The notes under the pieces: generated by a model
The model's database searches: none
The model's input: only the letters and a program-made list of their open reading frames with translations
Told to the model about the DNA's origin: nothing
Position numbers and translations under genes: made by a program
NCBI GenBank assembly: GCA_024403355.1
Contig: JAKSRW010000004.1
Coordinates: forward strand, 1 to 64,000
DNA length: 64,000 bases
Reading direction: 5' to 3'
Source: Lachnospiraceae bacterium
GTDB lineage: Bacteria > Bacillota > Clostridia > Lachnospirales > Lachnospiraceae
Part shown: positions 9,094 through 17,630 of the stretch, piece after piece
How the letters are laid out: every line of letters starts with the position of its first letter
Numbering within the stretch: position 1 is the first letter of the stretch

Positions 9094-10584
9094 ATGAAAG
9101 ATAAACTGCGGAATATGTCCCTTCAGGGAAAGATGATAGGAATTTCGCTTCTGGTAAATCTGATGATAATGATAGTTAATATTGCCCTTCTTATAGGAAT
9201 TAACAACCTGTCTGACAGGATGGATATGGTATATAAGGGTAATATTCAGCTGAACAGCTTATCGGAGATGCTTGAACGTGTTCAGAATTCCATGACGGGA
9301 TATCTCAATACAAAAACCAGTGATGCGCTGGCTCAGTATTATAAAAATGAAAATGAATATATGCTGATGGTGGATGAGCTTGAGGGCGGTATTTCTGCCG
9401 ACAATTCAATCAGAATGGGCCGCAATATCAAGGTTATGTCTGAAAAATACCTTGAGGTGGTAAGCCAGACGATTGAGGCGAAGCGAGGACGAAATGTTGA
9501 AAAATACCGTATCCGTTATGAAAACGCCTCTAAGCTTTATGATTACCTGAAGACCTATATCGATGGTCTGAATAACGAACAGTTTAAAACCAACTCGGCT
9601 AATTACAGTGAGATGCTTAAGACTCTTCGAATGTTCGAAACGATTAGTAATGTGTCGATGGTGCTTGTAATCGTGATGAGTATTATTCTTACCGCGAGAC
9701 TTACTTCGGAGCTTGTAAGGCCTCTTAAAAAGCTTACAGAAAGGGCTGAAACTGTAGGTAAGGGAAAGTTCGATGTGGAGCCGCTTACAGTTGAATCCCA
9801 GGATGAAATAGGCGTAGTTACCGGTGCCTTCAACAGTATGACCGAGAATATTCAGGAATACATTGAGAAGCTAAGAACCAGTATGGAATCGGAGCAGAAG
9901 GCCAAAGAGAATGAGCTTTTAATGGAGACGCATCTGAAGGATGCCAGACTCAGGTATCTGCAGGCGCAGATAAATCCCCATTTCCTCTTTAATACGCTGA
10001 ATGCGGGCGCCCAGCTTGCCATGATGGAGGGCGCGGACAGAACCTACGATTATGTTCACAGCGTAGGAGAGTTTTTCCGTTATAATGTTAAAAAGGGCTA
10101 TGAAACAGTAACGGTAGGCGAAGAGATAAGCCTGATTGATAATTATATTTATATTCTTAACGTAAGATTTTCGGGAGAGATTCATTTCAAAAAGGAAATT
10201 GACAGTTCTCTTCTGAAGGTTGAAATGCCGGGTATGATTTTGCAGCCTATTATTGAAAACTGCGTAAATCACGGTATAAGAGAGATGATGGGTGAGGGAG
10301 AGATAGTTCTTTCCGTAAGCAGGCTGGATGATGTCTGCTGTATCAGCATAAAGGATAACGGAAAGGGCATAGATGCCGAAACCATCGAAAAGATTATGAC
10401 AGGTAAAATAGCTGAGGAAAGCCATTCGGGCAGCAGCTCACACAATGGTGTTGCAATGGATAATTGTATTGCAAGACTTAAGCTTTTCTGTAAAAATGAC
10501 AATTGCTTCAGTATCATAAGTGACGGCAAAGGTCACGGAACAGAGGTAATTATTTATCTGGATATAAATGAACATGAGGAATGA
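9094..10584 (+). CDS. sensor histidine kinase, LytS/YesM family
   Basis: The 496-residue kinase has a first membrane segment at about 15-36, an extracellular four-helix-like sensor region (about 37-185), a second membrane segment (about 186-206), a HAMP linker (about 207-260) and a coiled-coil lead into the catalytic part. The His_kinase (PF06580) box reads QAQINPHFLFNTL, with His296 as the phospho-acceptor, followed by an ATPase domain with N-box IIENCVNHGI and G-box DNGKGID. It should phosphorylate the YesN-type regulator encoded next. The extracellular part has no obvious sugar-binding fold of its own, consistent with taking its signal from the anchored binding protein encoded just upstream. 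Confidence 0.92.
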   Translation: MKDKLRNMSLQGKMIGISLLVNLMIMIVNIALLIGINNLSDRMDMVYKGNIQLNSLSEMLERVQNSMTGYLNTKTSDALAQYYKNENEYMLMVDELEGGISADNSIRMGRNIKVMSEKYLEVVSQTIEAKRGRNVEKYRIRYENASKLYDYLKTYIDGLNNEQFKTNSANYSEMLKTLRMFETISNVSMVLVIVMSIILTARLTSELVRPLKKLTERAETVGKGKFDVEPLTVESQDEIGVVTGAFNSMTENIQEYIEKLRTSMESEQKAKENELLMETHLKDARLRYLQAQINPHFLFNTLNAGAQLAMMEGADRTYDYVHSVGEFFRYNVKKGYETVTVGEEISLIDNYIYILNVRFSGEIHFKKEIDSSLLKVEMPGMILQPIIENCVNHGIREMMGEGEIVLSVSRLDDVCCISIKDNGKGIDAETIEKIMTGKIAEESHSGSSSHNGVAMDNCIARLKLFCKNDNCFSIISDGKGHGTEVIIYLDINEHEE

Positions 10585-10656
10585 TTTTATTGTCGGCAAT
10601 CGCTTTGTGCCAATGGCCCTGGCTTATGCAACAGCCGGAAAGGTATGGTAATTTTT

Positions 10657-12234
10657 ATGTATAAAATACTTCTTGCAGATGATGAAGGAATTGTAATTGA
10701 TTCGCTGAAATACATAATTGAAAAAGAGTTCAAGGATTTATGTGAGATTCAGACTGCCAAAACCGGCAGAATGGTTATAGAGCTTGCCGAAAGCTTTCGC
10801 CCGGATATAGCCGTTATGGATATTCAGATGCCCGGAATCAACGGCATTGAGGCTATGCGTGAAATCAGGCGTACGAACAGCAACGTCATTTTTATTGTAA
10901 TGTCTGCTTACGATAAGTTTGATTATGCGACCGAGGCGATCAAGCTGGGGGTACTGGAATATATCACAAAGCCCATGGACAGGCGCAAAATGGTGGATGT
11001 ACTCGGGCGTGCCATGAAGCTGGTATCGGAAGCACGCGAACAGCGCACAAATGACCTTATTGTCAGGGAGAAGCTGGAGGCGGTTATCCCCGTCCTGGAG
11101 AGCGGCCTGATATATAACCTTCTTTTCAGAGAGCATTTTGTGAAGGATATTGACAATTACAAAACAATGCTTGAAATTCCCGAGAATTTTTCATATATGA
11201 TGGTTCTGGTCAGCGGCGACGACCAGGAGGGCAATTATATGACCAATGCAATGGGCAGCAGTGTCCGTATGGTTAAGCTTTATCAGGACATAAGACTTAT
11301 GGTTAAGGAAGCCTTCAGATGCTGTCTTGGTACTGTAATGTCTAATAAAATTGCGGTTCTCGTACCCTGTGAGGGAAGTAAAATTGAACTGAATGAACGA
11401 AGCGAGCTTATAGAAAAGTGCAGGGAGCTGGCACGAAATCTCTGGAAAAAGACCGATATTCGTTTCAGAATTGGTATAGGAAAAATCGGACTTTTTACGG
11501 ATATGCCCCAGTCCTACAATGAGGCTCTGAATGCCCTTATTCTGTCAACGGGAAGCGTGGCACATGCCGATGACCTTATGATAGGCTGTGAATATGACGG
11601 CGATTATCCTGCGGATACCGAGCATAAGCTTTTTGAAGCAATTAAAAAGGGAAATACGGATGATTCACTCTATCTGGCAGGTATTTTCTTTGACTGGATG
11701 AGAGGAAAGAATCTTAACGATGTACGTCTTAAGGTACTTGAAACGGTTCTCTGGGCCGAAAGACTGGCCTATGAAAACGGCGGTATGGTTTACCGTTTTG
11801 AATCAAGACAGGATTATCTTACTTCTATTATGGAGATGAGCGATTATCAGAATCTGAAGGAGTGGTTCGTAAATAAAATTGCCGAAACCTGCCATAATAT
11901 TTGTAATAAACGTAATGAAAAATCTACCAGCCTTATAGAAAACGCCAAGGAGTTTATTAAGAATAATTACAGCAGCAATATTTCGCTTGAGGATGTTTCA
12001 GGTGCGATAAATCTCAGTCCTTATTACTTCAGCCGAGTGTTTAAGGAAGAAGTTGGCGTAAATTTTGTTGATTATATTACAAATGTCAGAATCGAAAAGG
12101 CAAAGGAGCTTATAGATTCGCAGCGCTATTCCATGAAGGAAATCTGTTCAATGGTAGGATATTCCGACCCGAACTATTTCAGCAGGGCTTTCAAAAAGAA
12201 TGTGGGTGTTACCCCTACCGAGTATAAGAAATAA
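10657..12234 (+). CDS. YesN/AraC-type response regulator
   Basis: The 525-residue regulator starts with a receiver domain (LLADDE acidic pocket, phospho-acceptor Asp55 in VMDIQMPG, then the conserved MSAYDKFDYATEAIKLG segment) and ends with an AraC-type double helix-turn-helix (about residues 425-525; LSPYYFSRVFKEEVG and YSDPNYFSRAFKKNVG). The roughly 270-residue middle part is the variable linker usual for YesN proteins. I use the ATG at 10657; the in-frame ATG at 10645 lies almost on the GGAAAGG ribosome-binding site and is too close. It probably activates the downstream transporter genes from 13629 onward when the sugar is sensed. Confidence 0.9.
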   Translation: MYKILLADDEGIVIDSLKYIIEKEFKDLCEIQTAKTGRMVIELAESFRPDIAVMDIQMPGINGIEAMREIRRTNSNVIFIVMSAYDKFDYATEAIKLGVLEYITKPMDRRKMVDVLGRAMKLVSEAREQRTNDLIVREKLEAVIPVLESGLIYNLLFREHFVKDIDNYKTMLEIPENFSYMMVLVSGDDQEGNYMTNAMGSSVRMVKLYQDIRLMVKEAFRCCLGTVMSNKIAVLVPCEGSKIELNERSELIEKCRELARNLWKKTDIRFRIGIGKIGLFTDMPQSYNEALNALILSTGSVAHADDLMIGCEYDGDYPADTEHKLFEAIKKGNTDDSLYLAGIFFDWMRGKNLNDVRLKVLETVLWAERLAYENGGMVYRFESRQDYLTSIMEMSDYQNLKEWFVNKIAETCHNICNKRNEKSTSLIENAKEFIKNNYSSNISLEDVSGAINLSPYYFSRVFKEEVGVNFVDYITNVRIEKAKELIDSQRYSMKEICSMVGYSDPNYFSRAFKKNVGVTPTEYKK

Positions 12235-12270
12235 GCCTGTGTGGCAGATATTTGATTATGAGGTTAAAGT

Positions 12271-13341
12271 TTGAAAATGAGTAGAATCAGCAGATTAAAA
12301 AAAGTTCTTATAGGGGTAGTTTTGTGTATAACTATGCTTCTTACGGCCTGCAGCAGTGAAAAAATCGGCCTTTTGCCGGTGGAAAGCGCGGGAACCGAGA
12401 AGAAGATTCAGATAGGAATGAGCTTTGACTCGTTCGTTATTGAACGTTGGCAGCGAGACAGGGATGTTTTTGTGTCGACCGCGAAGGCTCTTGGGGCAGA
12501 GGTTAATGTACAGAATGCGAACGGTATTATTGAGGAGCAGCGAAAGCAGATAGAATATTTCATCGAAAAGGGTGTTGATGCGATTGTAATAGTCTGCATC
12601 GATTCCTATGGCCTTTCTGACGTTATTTCAAAGGCGCATCAGGCGGGAATTAAGGTTATTGCATATGACCGTTCGATTGATGCGGATATTGATTTGTATA
12701 TTTCCTTCGATAATTCTGCGGTAGGCAGGCTGATGGGAAATGCGATAGCGGATAAGCTGGAAGAGAACGGAAAGGTGCTTATGCTCGGAGGTTCGCCCAC
12801 GGACAGCAACGTACCGCTCGTTGAAAATGCATTCAGGGAATGCATGGAGGAAAAAAATATACAGATACTTGATTCAATGCACTGTGAGAACTGGACGGCA
12901 GAGCTCGCGGCAGACTATCTCTACATGCATGAGGAGCTGATGAATGAAGCAGATGCAATAATGTGCGGTAATGATAATATTGCGGGTCAGGTAATAAATG
13001 TACTGGCGGAGAAGAGACTGGCGGGAGAAAAGCTGGTAACGGGCCAGGACGCCGATCTGGAAGCCTGTCAGCGCCTGGTTGAGGATACTCAGCTTATGAC
13101 GGTATATAAGCCTGTGGTAACACTTGCAAAGCGTGCCGCGGAATGTACCATTGAGCTTGTCAGAAATTCAAGACTTGAAGGCTCGGACCTTTCGGTATTT
13201 ACGGTGGGAGAGCATCAAATTCCTTATATCGGTATGGACCCGATAGCCGTTGAAAAGTCTACTGTGGATGATATTATCATTGCAAGCGGCTTCCATATGC
13301 GTGAAGATGTCTACTTAAATGTACCGGATTCGGGAAAGTAA
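12271..13341 (+). CDS. XylF/ChvE-like sugar-binding lipoprotein
   Basis: The 356-residue lipoprotein has a signal peptide with LLTAC lipobox and a Peripla_BP_4 domain closest in pattern to XylF/ChvE (RWQRDRDVF, KQIEYFIEKGVDAIVIV, IAYDRSI, later MCGNDNIAGQVI and VTGQDADLEACQRL). It is related to, but clearly different from, the binding protein encoded at 13629. It sits at the end of the sensor-kinase-regulator group, so it may present sugar to the sensor or be a second binding protein for the same transporter. Two starts are possible: TTG at 12271, seven bases after GAGG, and ATG at 12277. The stop codon overlaps the first base of the structured repeat at 13341. Confidence 0.85.
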   Translation: MKMSRISRLKKVLIGVVLCITMLLTACSSEKIGLLPVESAGTEKKIQIGMSFDSFVIERWQRDRDVFVSTAKALGAEVNVQNANGIIEEQRKQIEYFIEKGVDAIVIVCIDSYGLSDVISKAHQAGIKVIAYDRSIDADIDLYISFDNSAVGRLMGNAIADKLEENGKVLMLGGSPTDSNVPLVENAFRECMEEKNIQILDSMHCENWTAELAADYLYMHEELMNEADAIMCGNDNIAGQVINVLAEKRLAGEKLVTGQDADLEACQRLVEDTQLMTVYKPVVTLAKRAAECTIELVRNSRLEGSDLSVFTVGEHQIPYIGMDPIAVEKSTVDDIIIASGFHMREDVYLNVPDSGK

Positions 13342-13435
13342 GTTTGAAAATAAATTTTTAAACTAAAAGATTGATGCAAAGAGTGCATCAATCTGCTCCA
13401 TGAGCAACTCATTACATTCGTTGCATTAGGAGAAA
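13341..13435 (+). other. structured RNA-like repeat, intact copy 1 (three hairpins, paired RBS-like GGAG)
   Basis: Three hairpins follow one another. H1 pairs AGTTTGAAAA (13341-13350) with TTTTTAAACT (13355-13364). H2 is a perfect 10-bp stem AGATTGATGC/GCATCAATCT (13368-13394) with a 7-nt loop. H3 pairs CTCC (13396-13399) with GGAG (13429-13432) and GCAAC (13404-13408) with GTTGC (13420-13424). A competing small hairpin ATGAG-CAA-CTCAT (13400-13412) would free GGAG. The last 41 bases occur again at 32659-32699 with only two differences, while H2 there differs in sequence but keeps its pairing. That points to an RNA whose shape matters. In this copy the freed AGGAG is followed only by a TTG and five codons (13438-13455), with the sugar-binding gene about 190 nt further on. 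Confidence 0.6.
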
Positions 13436-13493
13436 GTTTGGAAAAAAGTCAATAGTATTTTTTTGTTGCATAATTTCTAGGTATATAAATTGT

Positions 13494-13600
13494 GCTATTA
13501 TTAATAGCAAAACTTTTACATAATCACGAAAATGTGAAGATTGTAGATATGATTTTACTACTCCATATGTGGTATCTTTTAATCGTAGCGGGGAACCGCT
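13494..13600 (+). promoter_or_regulatory. leader/operator region of the sugar transporter operon
   Basis: Between the structured repeat and the gene at 13629 lie two symmetrical sites: a palindrome GCTATT-ATT-AATAGC (13494-13508), a plausible operator for the YesN-type regulator, and a hairpin AGCGG-GGAA-CCGCT (13587-13600) just upstream of the GGAGG ribosome-binding site. A promoter must lie between 13440 and 13520, but no clean -35/-10 pair stands out; TTGTTG at 13463 and TATAAA at 13484 are only 15 bp apart. An activator-dependent promoter would explain the poor match. Confidence 0.35.
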
Positions 13601-13628
13601 AACAAAACACATACTAATGGAGGATATT

Positions 13629-14681
13629 ATGAAAAGAATTTTATGTGTGCTTCTGTGCTTAGTATTAGCACTCAGCTGCCTTACTGCATGTAGTAAGGAT
13701 TCTGGCGGTACAAAGGTTGGTGTTTCAATGCCTACTAAGGACCTTCAGAGATGGAACCAGGATGGTGACAATATGAAGAAGTCACTTGAAGCTGCCGGTT
13801 ATACAGTAGATCTTCAGTACGCTTCTAACGACGTAGCTACTCAGCTCAAGCAGATTGAGGCTATGATCTCAGGTGGATGTAACGTTATCGTTATCGCTGC
13901 TATCGAGGGTTCATCACTCGGTTCAGCTCTTGACAAGGCTAAGGCTAAGAACATCCCCGTAATCGCTTACGACCGTCTCCTTATGGAATCAGACGCAGTT
14001 AGCTACTATGCAACATTCGATAACTACAAGGTTGGTGAAGTTCAGGGTAACTACATTAAGGATACTCTTGATCTTGACAATGCTGCAGGTCCCTTCAACA
14101 TGGAAATCACAGGTGGTGATCCCGGTGACAACAATGCAGGCTTCTTCTTCAACGGTGCTTACGACGTTCTTAAGCCTTACGTAGAGTCAGGCAAGCTCGT
14201 AATCGTTTCAGGACAGAACACATTTGAGCAGATTGCTACACCTTCATGGTCAACAGAGACTGCTCAGACAAGAGCTGAGAACATCATTTCTTCAAACTAC
14301 ACAGATAAGGACATCGATGTATGGCTTTGCTCAAACGACTCAACAGCTCTTGGTGTTGAGAACGCTCTTGCAGCAAACTACACAGGAAAGTACCCTATCA
14401 TCACCGGTCAGGACTGTGATATCGCTAACACAAAGAACATGATCGCCGGCAAGCAGTCAATGTCAGTATTCAAGGATACAAGAACTCTTGCAAGTCAGGT
14501 AGTTAAGATGGTTGGCCAGATCCTTAAGAAGGAAACTGTTGATGTAAATGATACAAGCACATACAACAACGGTAAGATTACTGTTCCTTCATTCCTTTGC
14601 GAGCCCGTATTCGCAGATGCTAACAACTACAAGTCAATCCTTATTGATTCAGGTTACTACACAGAGGATCAGTTAAAGTAA
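13629..14681 (+). CDS. sugar ABC importer substrate-binding lipoprotein (XylF/ChvE family)
   Basis: The 350-residue lipoprotein has a signal peptide ending CLTAC and a full XylF/ChvE-type binding fold (VSMPTKDLQRWNQDG at the start of the mature protein, QLKQIEAMISGGCNVIVIAA, IPVIAYDRL, CSNDSTALGVENAL, GQDCDIANTKNMI). It binds a monosaccharide, probably xylose, glucose, galactose or arabinose, and delivers it to the ATPase and permeases encoded downstream. The ATG at 13629 is preceded by GGAGGATATT. Codons are strongly biased toward C-ending Asn, Asp, Phe and Tyr codons compared with the genes before it, the usual mark of a very highly expressed gene. A hairpin after the stop (14703) probably keeps its mRNA more abundant than that of the transporter genes. 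Confidence 0.93.
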   Translation: MKRILCVLLCLVLALSCLTACSKDSGGTKVGVSMPTKDLQRWNQDGDNMKKSLEAAGYTVDLQYASNDVATQLKQIEAMISGGCNVIVIAAIEGSSLGSALDKAKAKNIPVIAYDRLLMESDAVSYYATFDNYKVGEVQGNYIKDTLDLDNAAGPFNMEITGGDPGDNNAGFFFNGAYDVLKPYVESGKLVIVSGQNTFEQIATPSWSTETAQTRAENIISSNYTDKDIDVWLCSNDSTALGVENALAANYTGKYPIITGQDCDIANTKNMIAGKQSMSVFKDTRTLASQVVKMVGQILKKETVDVNDTSTYNNGKITVPSFLCEPVFADANNYKSILIDSGYYTEDQLK

Positions 14682-14702
14682 TTTAACAAAAGCTTTACCA
14701 GA

Positions 14703-14734
14703 GAGGCGGGGGAAATCTCCCCCGCCTCAATTTT
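14703..14734 (+). terminator. strong GC hairpin with short T-run between binding-protein and ATPase genes
   Basis: GAGGCGGGGGA (14703-14713) pairs perfectly with TCCCCCGCCTC (14718-14728), followed by AATTTTA. The T-run is short, so the hairpin likely acts as a partial terminator or as an mRNA 3' stabiliser, giving excess binding protein over the membrane components. Confidence 0.6.
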
Positions 14735-14834
14735 ATGAAAGGATATGAGAGGAAGCTTTTTCAATCATAATCCGACAGAGAGATCCTGAAAAAGGATCGA
14801 AGAATCCAGCAGAGAATCCAGATAGGAGGGTGTT

Positions 14835-16433
14835 ATGGCTAAAGTACTACTTGAAATGAAAAATATCACCAAAACCTTCCCGGGCGTTAAAGCACTTGAC
14901 AACGTTAATTTACAGGTTGAAGAGGGAGAAATTCTCGCACTTGTAGGGGAGAACGGAGCAGGAAAATCCACCCTTATGAATGTACTGAGCGGTATTTATC
15001 CGTACGGTTCATACGAGGGTGATATTATATACGACGGAGAAATATGTAAGTTCGGAACCATTAAGGATTCCGAGAAAAAAGGTATAGTAATTATTCACCA
15101 GGAGCTGGCACTTGTTCCTTATATGTCAATCGGTGAGAACATGTTCCTTGGAAATGAGCAGGGAAAGAAGTGGATGATTGACTGGAACAAGACCTACGCT
15201 GAGGCTGATAAGTATCTTAAGATGGTTGGCTTATCAGAGTCCTCAAAGGTACTTGTTAAGGATATCGGTACCGGTAAGCAGCAGCTGGTTGAAATTGCAA
15301 AAGCGCTTGCAAAACATGCAAAGCTGCTTATTCTCGATGAGCCCACATCATCTCTTAATGAGACTGATTCGAGAGCACTCCTTGACCTCATGCTTGAGTT
15401 CAAGAAGCAGGGCATGACAATGATTATCATTTCTCATAAGCTGAATGAGGTTACTTATGTAGCTGACAAGATTACGGTAGTTCGTGACGGTTCAACAATT
15501 GAGACAATTGACTGTAAGAAGGTTGCGATTTCAGAGGACAGAATTATTCAGGGCATGGTAGGTCGTGAGATTGCCGACCGTTTCCCTAAGCGTCCCGAGG
15601 TAAAAATCGGTGACATTTCCATGGAAGTTAAGAACTGGACCGTATATCATCCGGTATTCGACGAGCGTAAGTGTGTTGATAATGTTTCCATGAATGTCAG
15701 AAAGGGCGAGGTTGTAGGTATTTACGGACTTATGGGTGCAGGCCGTACAGAGCTTGCCATGAGTATATTCGGTAAATCCTACGGTTCCAATATTACCGGT
15801 ACATTAAAGATTCACGGACAGGAGGTTCATCTCAACAGTCCCAAGGAAGCGATTAATCATAAGATCAGTTATGTTACCGAGGACAGAAAGGGTAACGGAC
15901 TGATACTTACAAATTCCATTAAGATTAACACTACTCTTGCAAACCTTTCCGGTGTAAGCTCGAAGAGTGTTATCGATAAGGATAAGGAATACAGTGTAGC
16001 GTTTGATTATAAGAATAAGCTTCGTACCAAGACACCCAGTGTTGAGCAGCTGGTAGGTAATCTTTCGGGTGGTAACCAGCAGAAGGTACTTCTTGCAAAG
16101 TGGATGTTTGCAGATCCCGATGTACTTATTCTTGATGAGCCTACCCGTGGTATCGACGTAGGTGCTAAGTATGAAATCTACTGTATTATCAATGATCTGG
16201 TTGCGGCAGGAAAATCAGTAATCCTGATTTCTTCAGAGCTTCCCGAGGTTATCGGTATGTCAGACAGAATTTATATTATGAATGCTTCTCATATTATTGC
16301 TGAGATGCCCGCATCAGAGGCTACTCAGGAAAATATTATGGCCTGCATCGTAAAGGAAGGAAGCAATTCTGAGTCTTCGGCTAAAGGTAAGAATGCTAAA
16401 AAAGAGAAGGGAAGGGACGGTGAAAACGCATGA
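14835..16433 (+). CDS. sugar ABC importer ATPase, double domain (XylG/RbsA/MmsA type)
   Basis: The 532-residue cytoplasmic protein contains two ABC domains. The first has Walker [10 protein letters not shown] (38-46), Walker [14 protein letters not shown] and an unusual signature region [15 protein letters not shown] instead of LSVG. The second has the degenerate Walker [10 protein letters not shown] typical of XylG/RbsA, signature [14 protein letters not shown] and Walker [15 protein letters not shown]. This is the standard CUT2 carbohydrate importer ATPase. A Lys-rich tail ([12 protein letters not shown]) follows the second domain. The start follows TAGGAGGGTG. It overlaps the first permease gene by 4 nt (ATGA), so the two are translationally coupled. 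Confidence 0.94.
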   Translation: MAKVLLEMKNITKTFPGVKALDNVNLQVEEGEILALVGENGAGKSTLMNVLSGIYPYGSYEGDIIYDGEICKFGTIKDSEKKGIVIIHQELALVPYMSIGENMFLGNEQGKKWMIDWNKTYAEADKYLKMVGLSESSKVLVKDIGTGKQQLVEIAKALAKHAKLLILDEPTSSLNETDSRALLDLMLEFKKQGMTMIIISHKLNEVTYVADKITVVRDGSTIETIDCKKVAISEDRIIQGMVGREIADRFPKRPEVKIGDISMEVKNWTVYHPVFDERKCVDNVSMNVRKGEVVGIYGLMGAGRTELAMSIFGKSYGSNITGTLKIHGQEVHLNSPKEAINHKISYVTEDRKGNGLILTNSIKINTTLANLSGVSSKSVIDKDKEYSVAFDYKNKLRTKTPSVEQLVGNLSGGNQQKVLLAKWMFADPDVLILDEPTRGIDVGAKYEIYCIINDLVAAGKSVILISSELPEVIGMSDRIYIMNASHIIAEMPASEATQENIMACIVKEGSNSESSAKGKNAKKEKGRDGENA

Positions 16434-17617
16434 CTGGAAGTAAAGTAGGTGCTTTCCTGAAGAAATACACTATGGTTATTGCACTCATCGCAGTAATTAT
16501 TTTCTTCTATTTTTCAACAGACGGTCAGATTCTGGTTCCTCAGAATATCAGTAACCTGATTTCTCAGAATGGATATGTATTCGTTTTGGCAACAGGTATG
16601 CTGCTCTGTATCTTAACCGGTGGTAATATCGACCTTGCGGTCGGCTCTGTAGTCTGCTTTGCAGGTGGCTGCGGTGCCATCATGATGGATAAAAACATTC
16701 ATCCGCTTGTAGCATGTATCGCAATGCTTGTTATCGGTTTACTGATCGGTATGTGGCAGGGCTTCTGGATCGCTTATGTAAAGGTTCCTCCTTTTATTGC
16801 TACTCTGGCAGGTATGTTCGCATTCCGTGGTCTTTCAAACGTAGTAATGGGCGGTTTCGCAATTTCACTCAGTGAAGAGCATGCTCAGCAGGGTGCTTTC
16901 CTTCAGGTATTCGGTGGAGGTGCAAAGTGTTACATACCGGACTTTATAGGTAGTGATGAGAAATTCAATCTAACCTGTATGCTTTTGGGTGTTATAATCG
17001 CTGCGGTATATGTAGTTATCACACTTGTGGGACGTATTCGTGCAAAGTCACAGGGCTATAAGGTTGATAAGCTTGTTCCCACTCTTGTAAAAATGGTAGT
17101 TATTGCGGCACTCATTGTATGGATGGCATGGATGCTTGCTCAGTACAAGGGTATTCCTACAATCCTTCTTTGGATAGCGGGTATTCTGCTTGTCTACGGA
17201 TATATTACAAAGAAGACAACATTCGGTCGTAACCTTTATGCGGTCGGCGGTAATGAAAAGGCAACCAGACTGTCAGGTATCGATACACGTAAGGTATTTT
17301 TCACAGCATATGCTAATATGGGCTTACTTGCAGGTCTTGCAGGTATCGTAAACATCGCAAGATACATGTCAGCTCAGCCTACATACGGCCAGGGCTACGA
17401 GATGGATGCCATTGCGGCTTGCTTCATCGGCGGTGCTTCGGCATATGGCGGAATCGGTTCAGTAGGCGGTGTTGTACTTGGTGCATCACTTCTCGGTATC
17501 ATCAACCAGGGCATGTCCATTATGGGTATGAACGCAAATTACCAGAAGGTAGTTAAGGGAATAGTTCTCTTACTTGCGATTCTGTTTGATGTACTTGGTA
17601 AGAAAAAGAAGAAGTAG
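16430..17617 (+). CDS. sugar ABC permease 1 (XylH/MmsB family)
   Basis: The 395-residue permease of the CUT2 family (BPD_transp_2) has about ten hydrophobic segments and the family motifs [11 protein letters not shown] near the N-terminus, [25 protein letters not shown] and [18 protein letters not shown] near the C-terminus. It has the extra central loop seen in XylH compared with the shorter RbsC. It starts inside the ATPase stop codon. It is followed after 13 nt by a second, paralogous permease, so the two probably pair as a heterodimer in one transporter. Confidence 0.92.
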   Translation: MTGSKVGAFLKKYTMVIALIAVIIFFYFSTDGQILVPQNISNLISQNGYVFVLATGMLLCILTGGNIDLAVGSVVCFAGGCGAIMMDKNIHPLVACIAMLVIGLLIGMWQGFWIAYVKVPPFIATLAGMFAFRGLSNVVMGGFAISLSEEHAQQGAFLQVFGGGAKCYIPDFIGSDEKFNLTCMLLGVIIAAVYVVITLVGRIRAKSQGYKVDKLVPTLVKMVVIAALIVWMAWMLAQYKGIPTILLWIAGILLVYGYITKKTTFGRNLYAVGGNEKATRLSGIDTRKVFFTAYANMGLLAGLAGIVNIARYMSAQPTYGQGYEMDAIAACFIGGASAYGGIGSVGGVVLGASLLGIINQGMSIMGMNANYQKVVKGIVLLLAILFDVLGKKKKK

Positions 17618-17630
17618 GAGGTGGGAACGA

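Noticed and set aside
13438..13455. Six-codon TTG open frame after the intact RNA-like repeat
   Set aside because: Too short to support as a gene; it is noted only because the freed GGAG of the hairpin would precede it.
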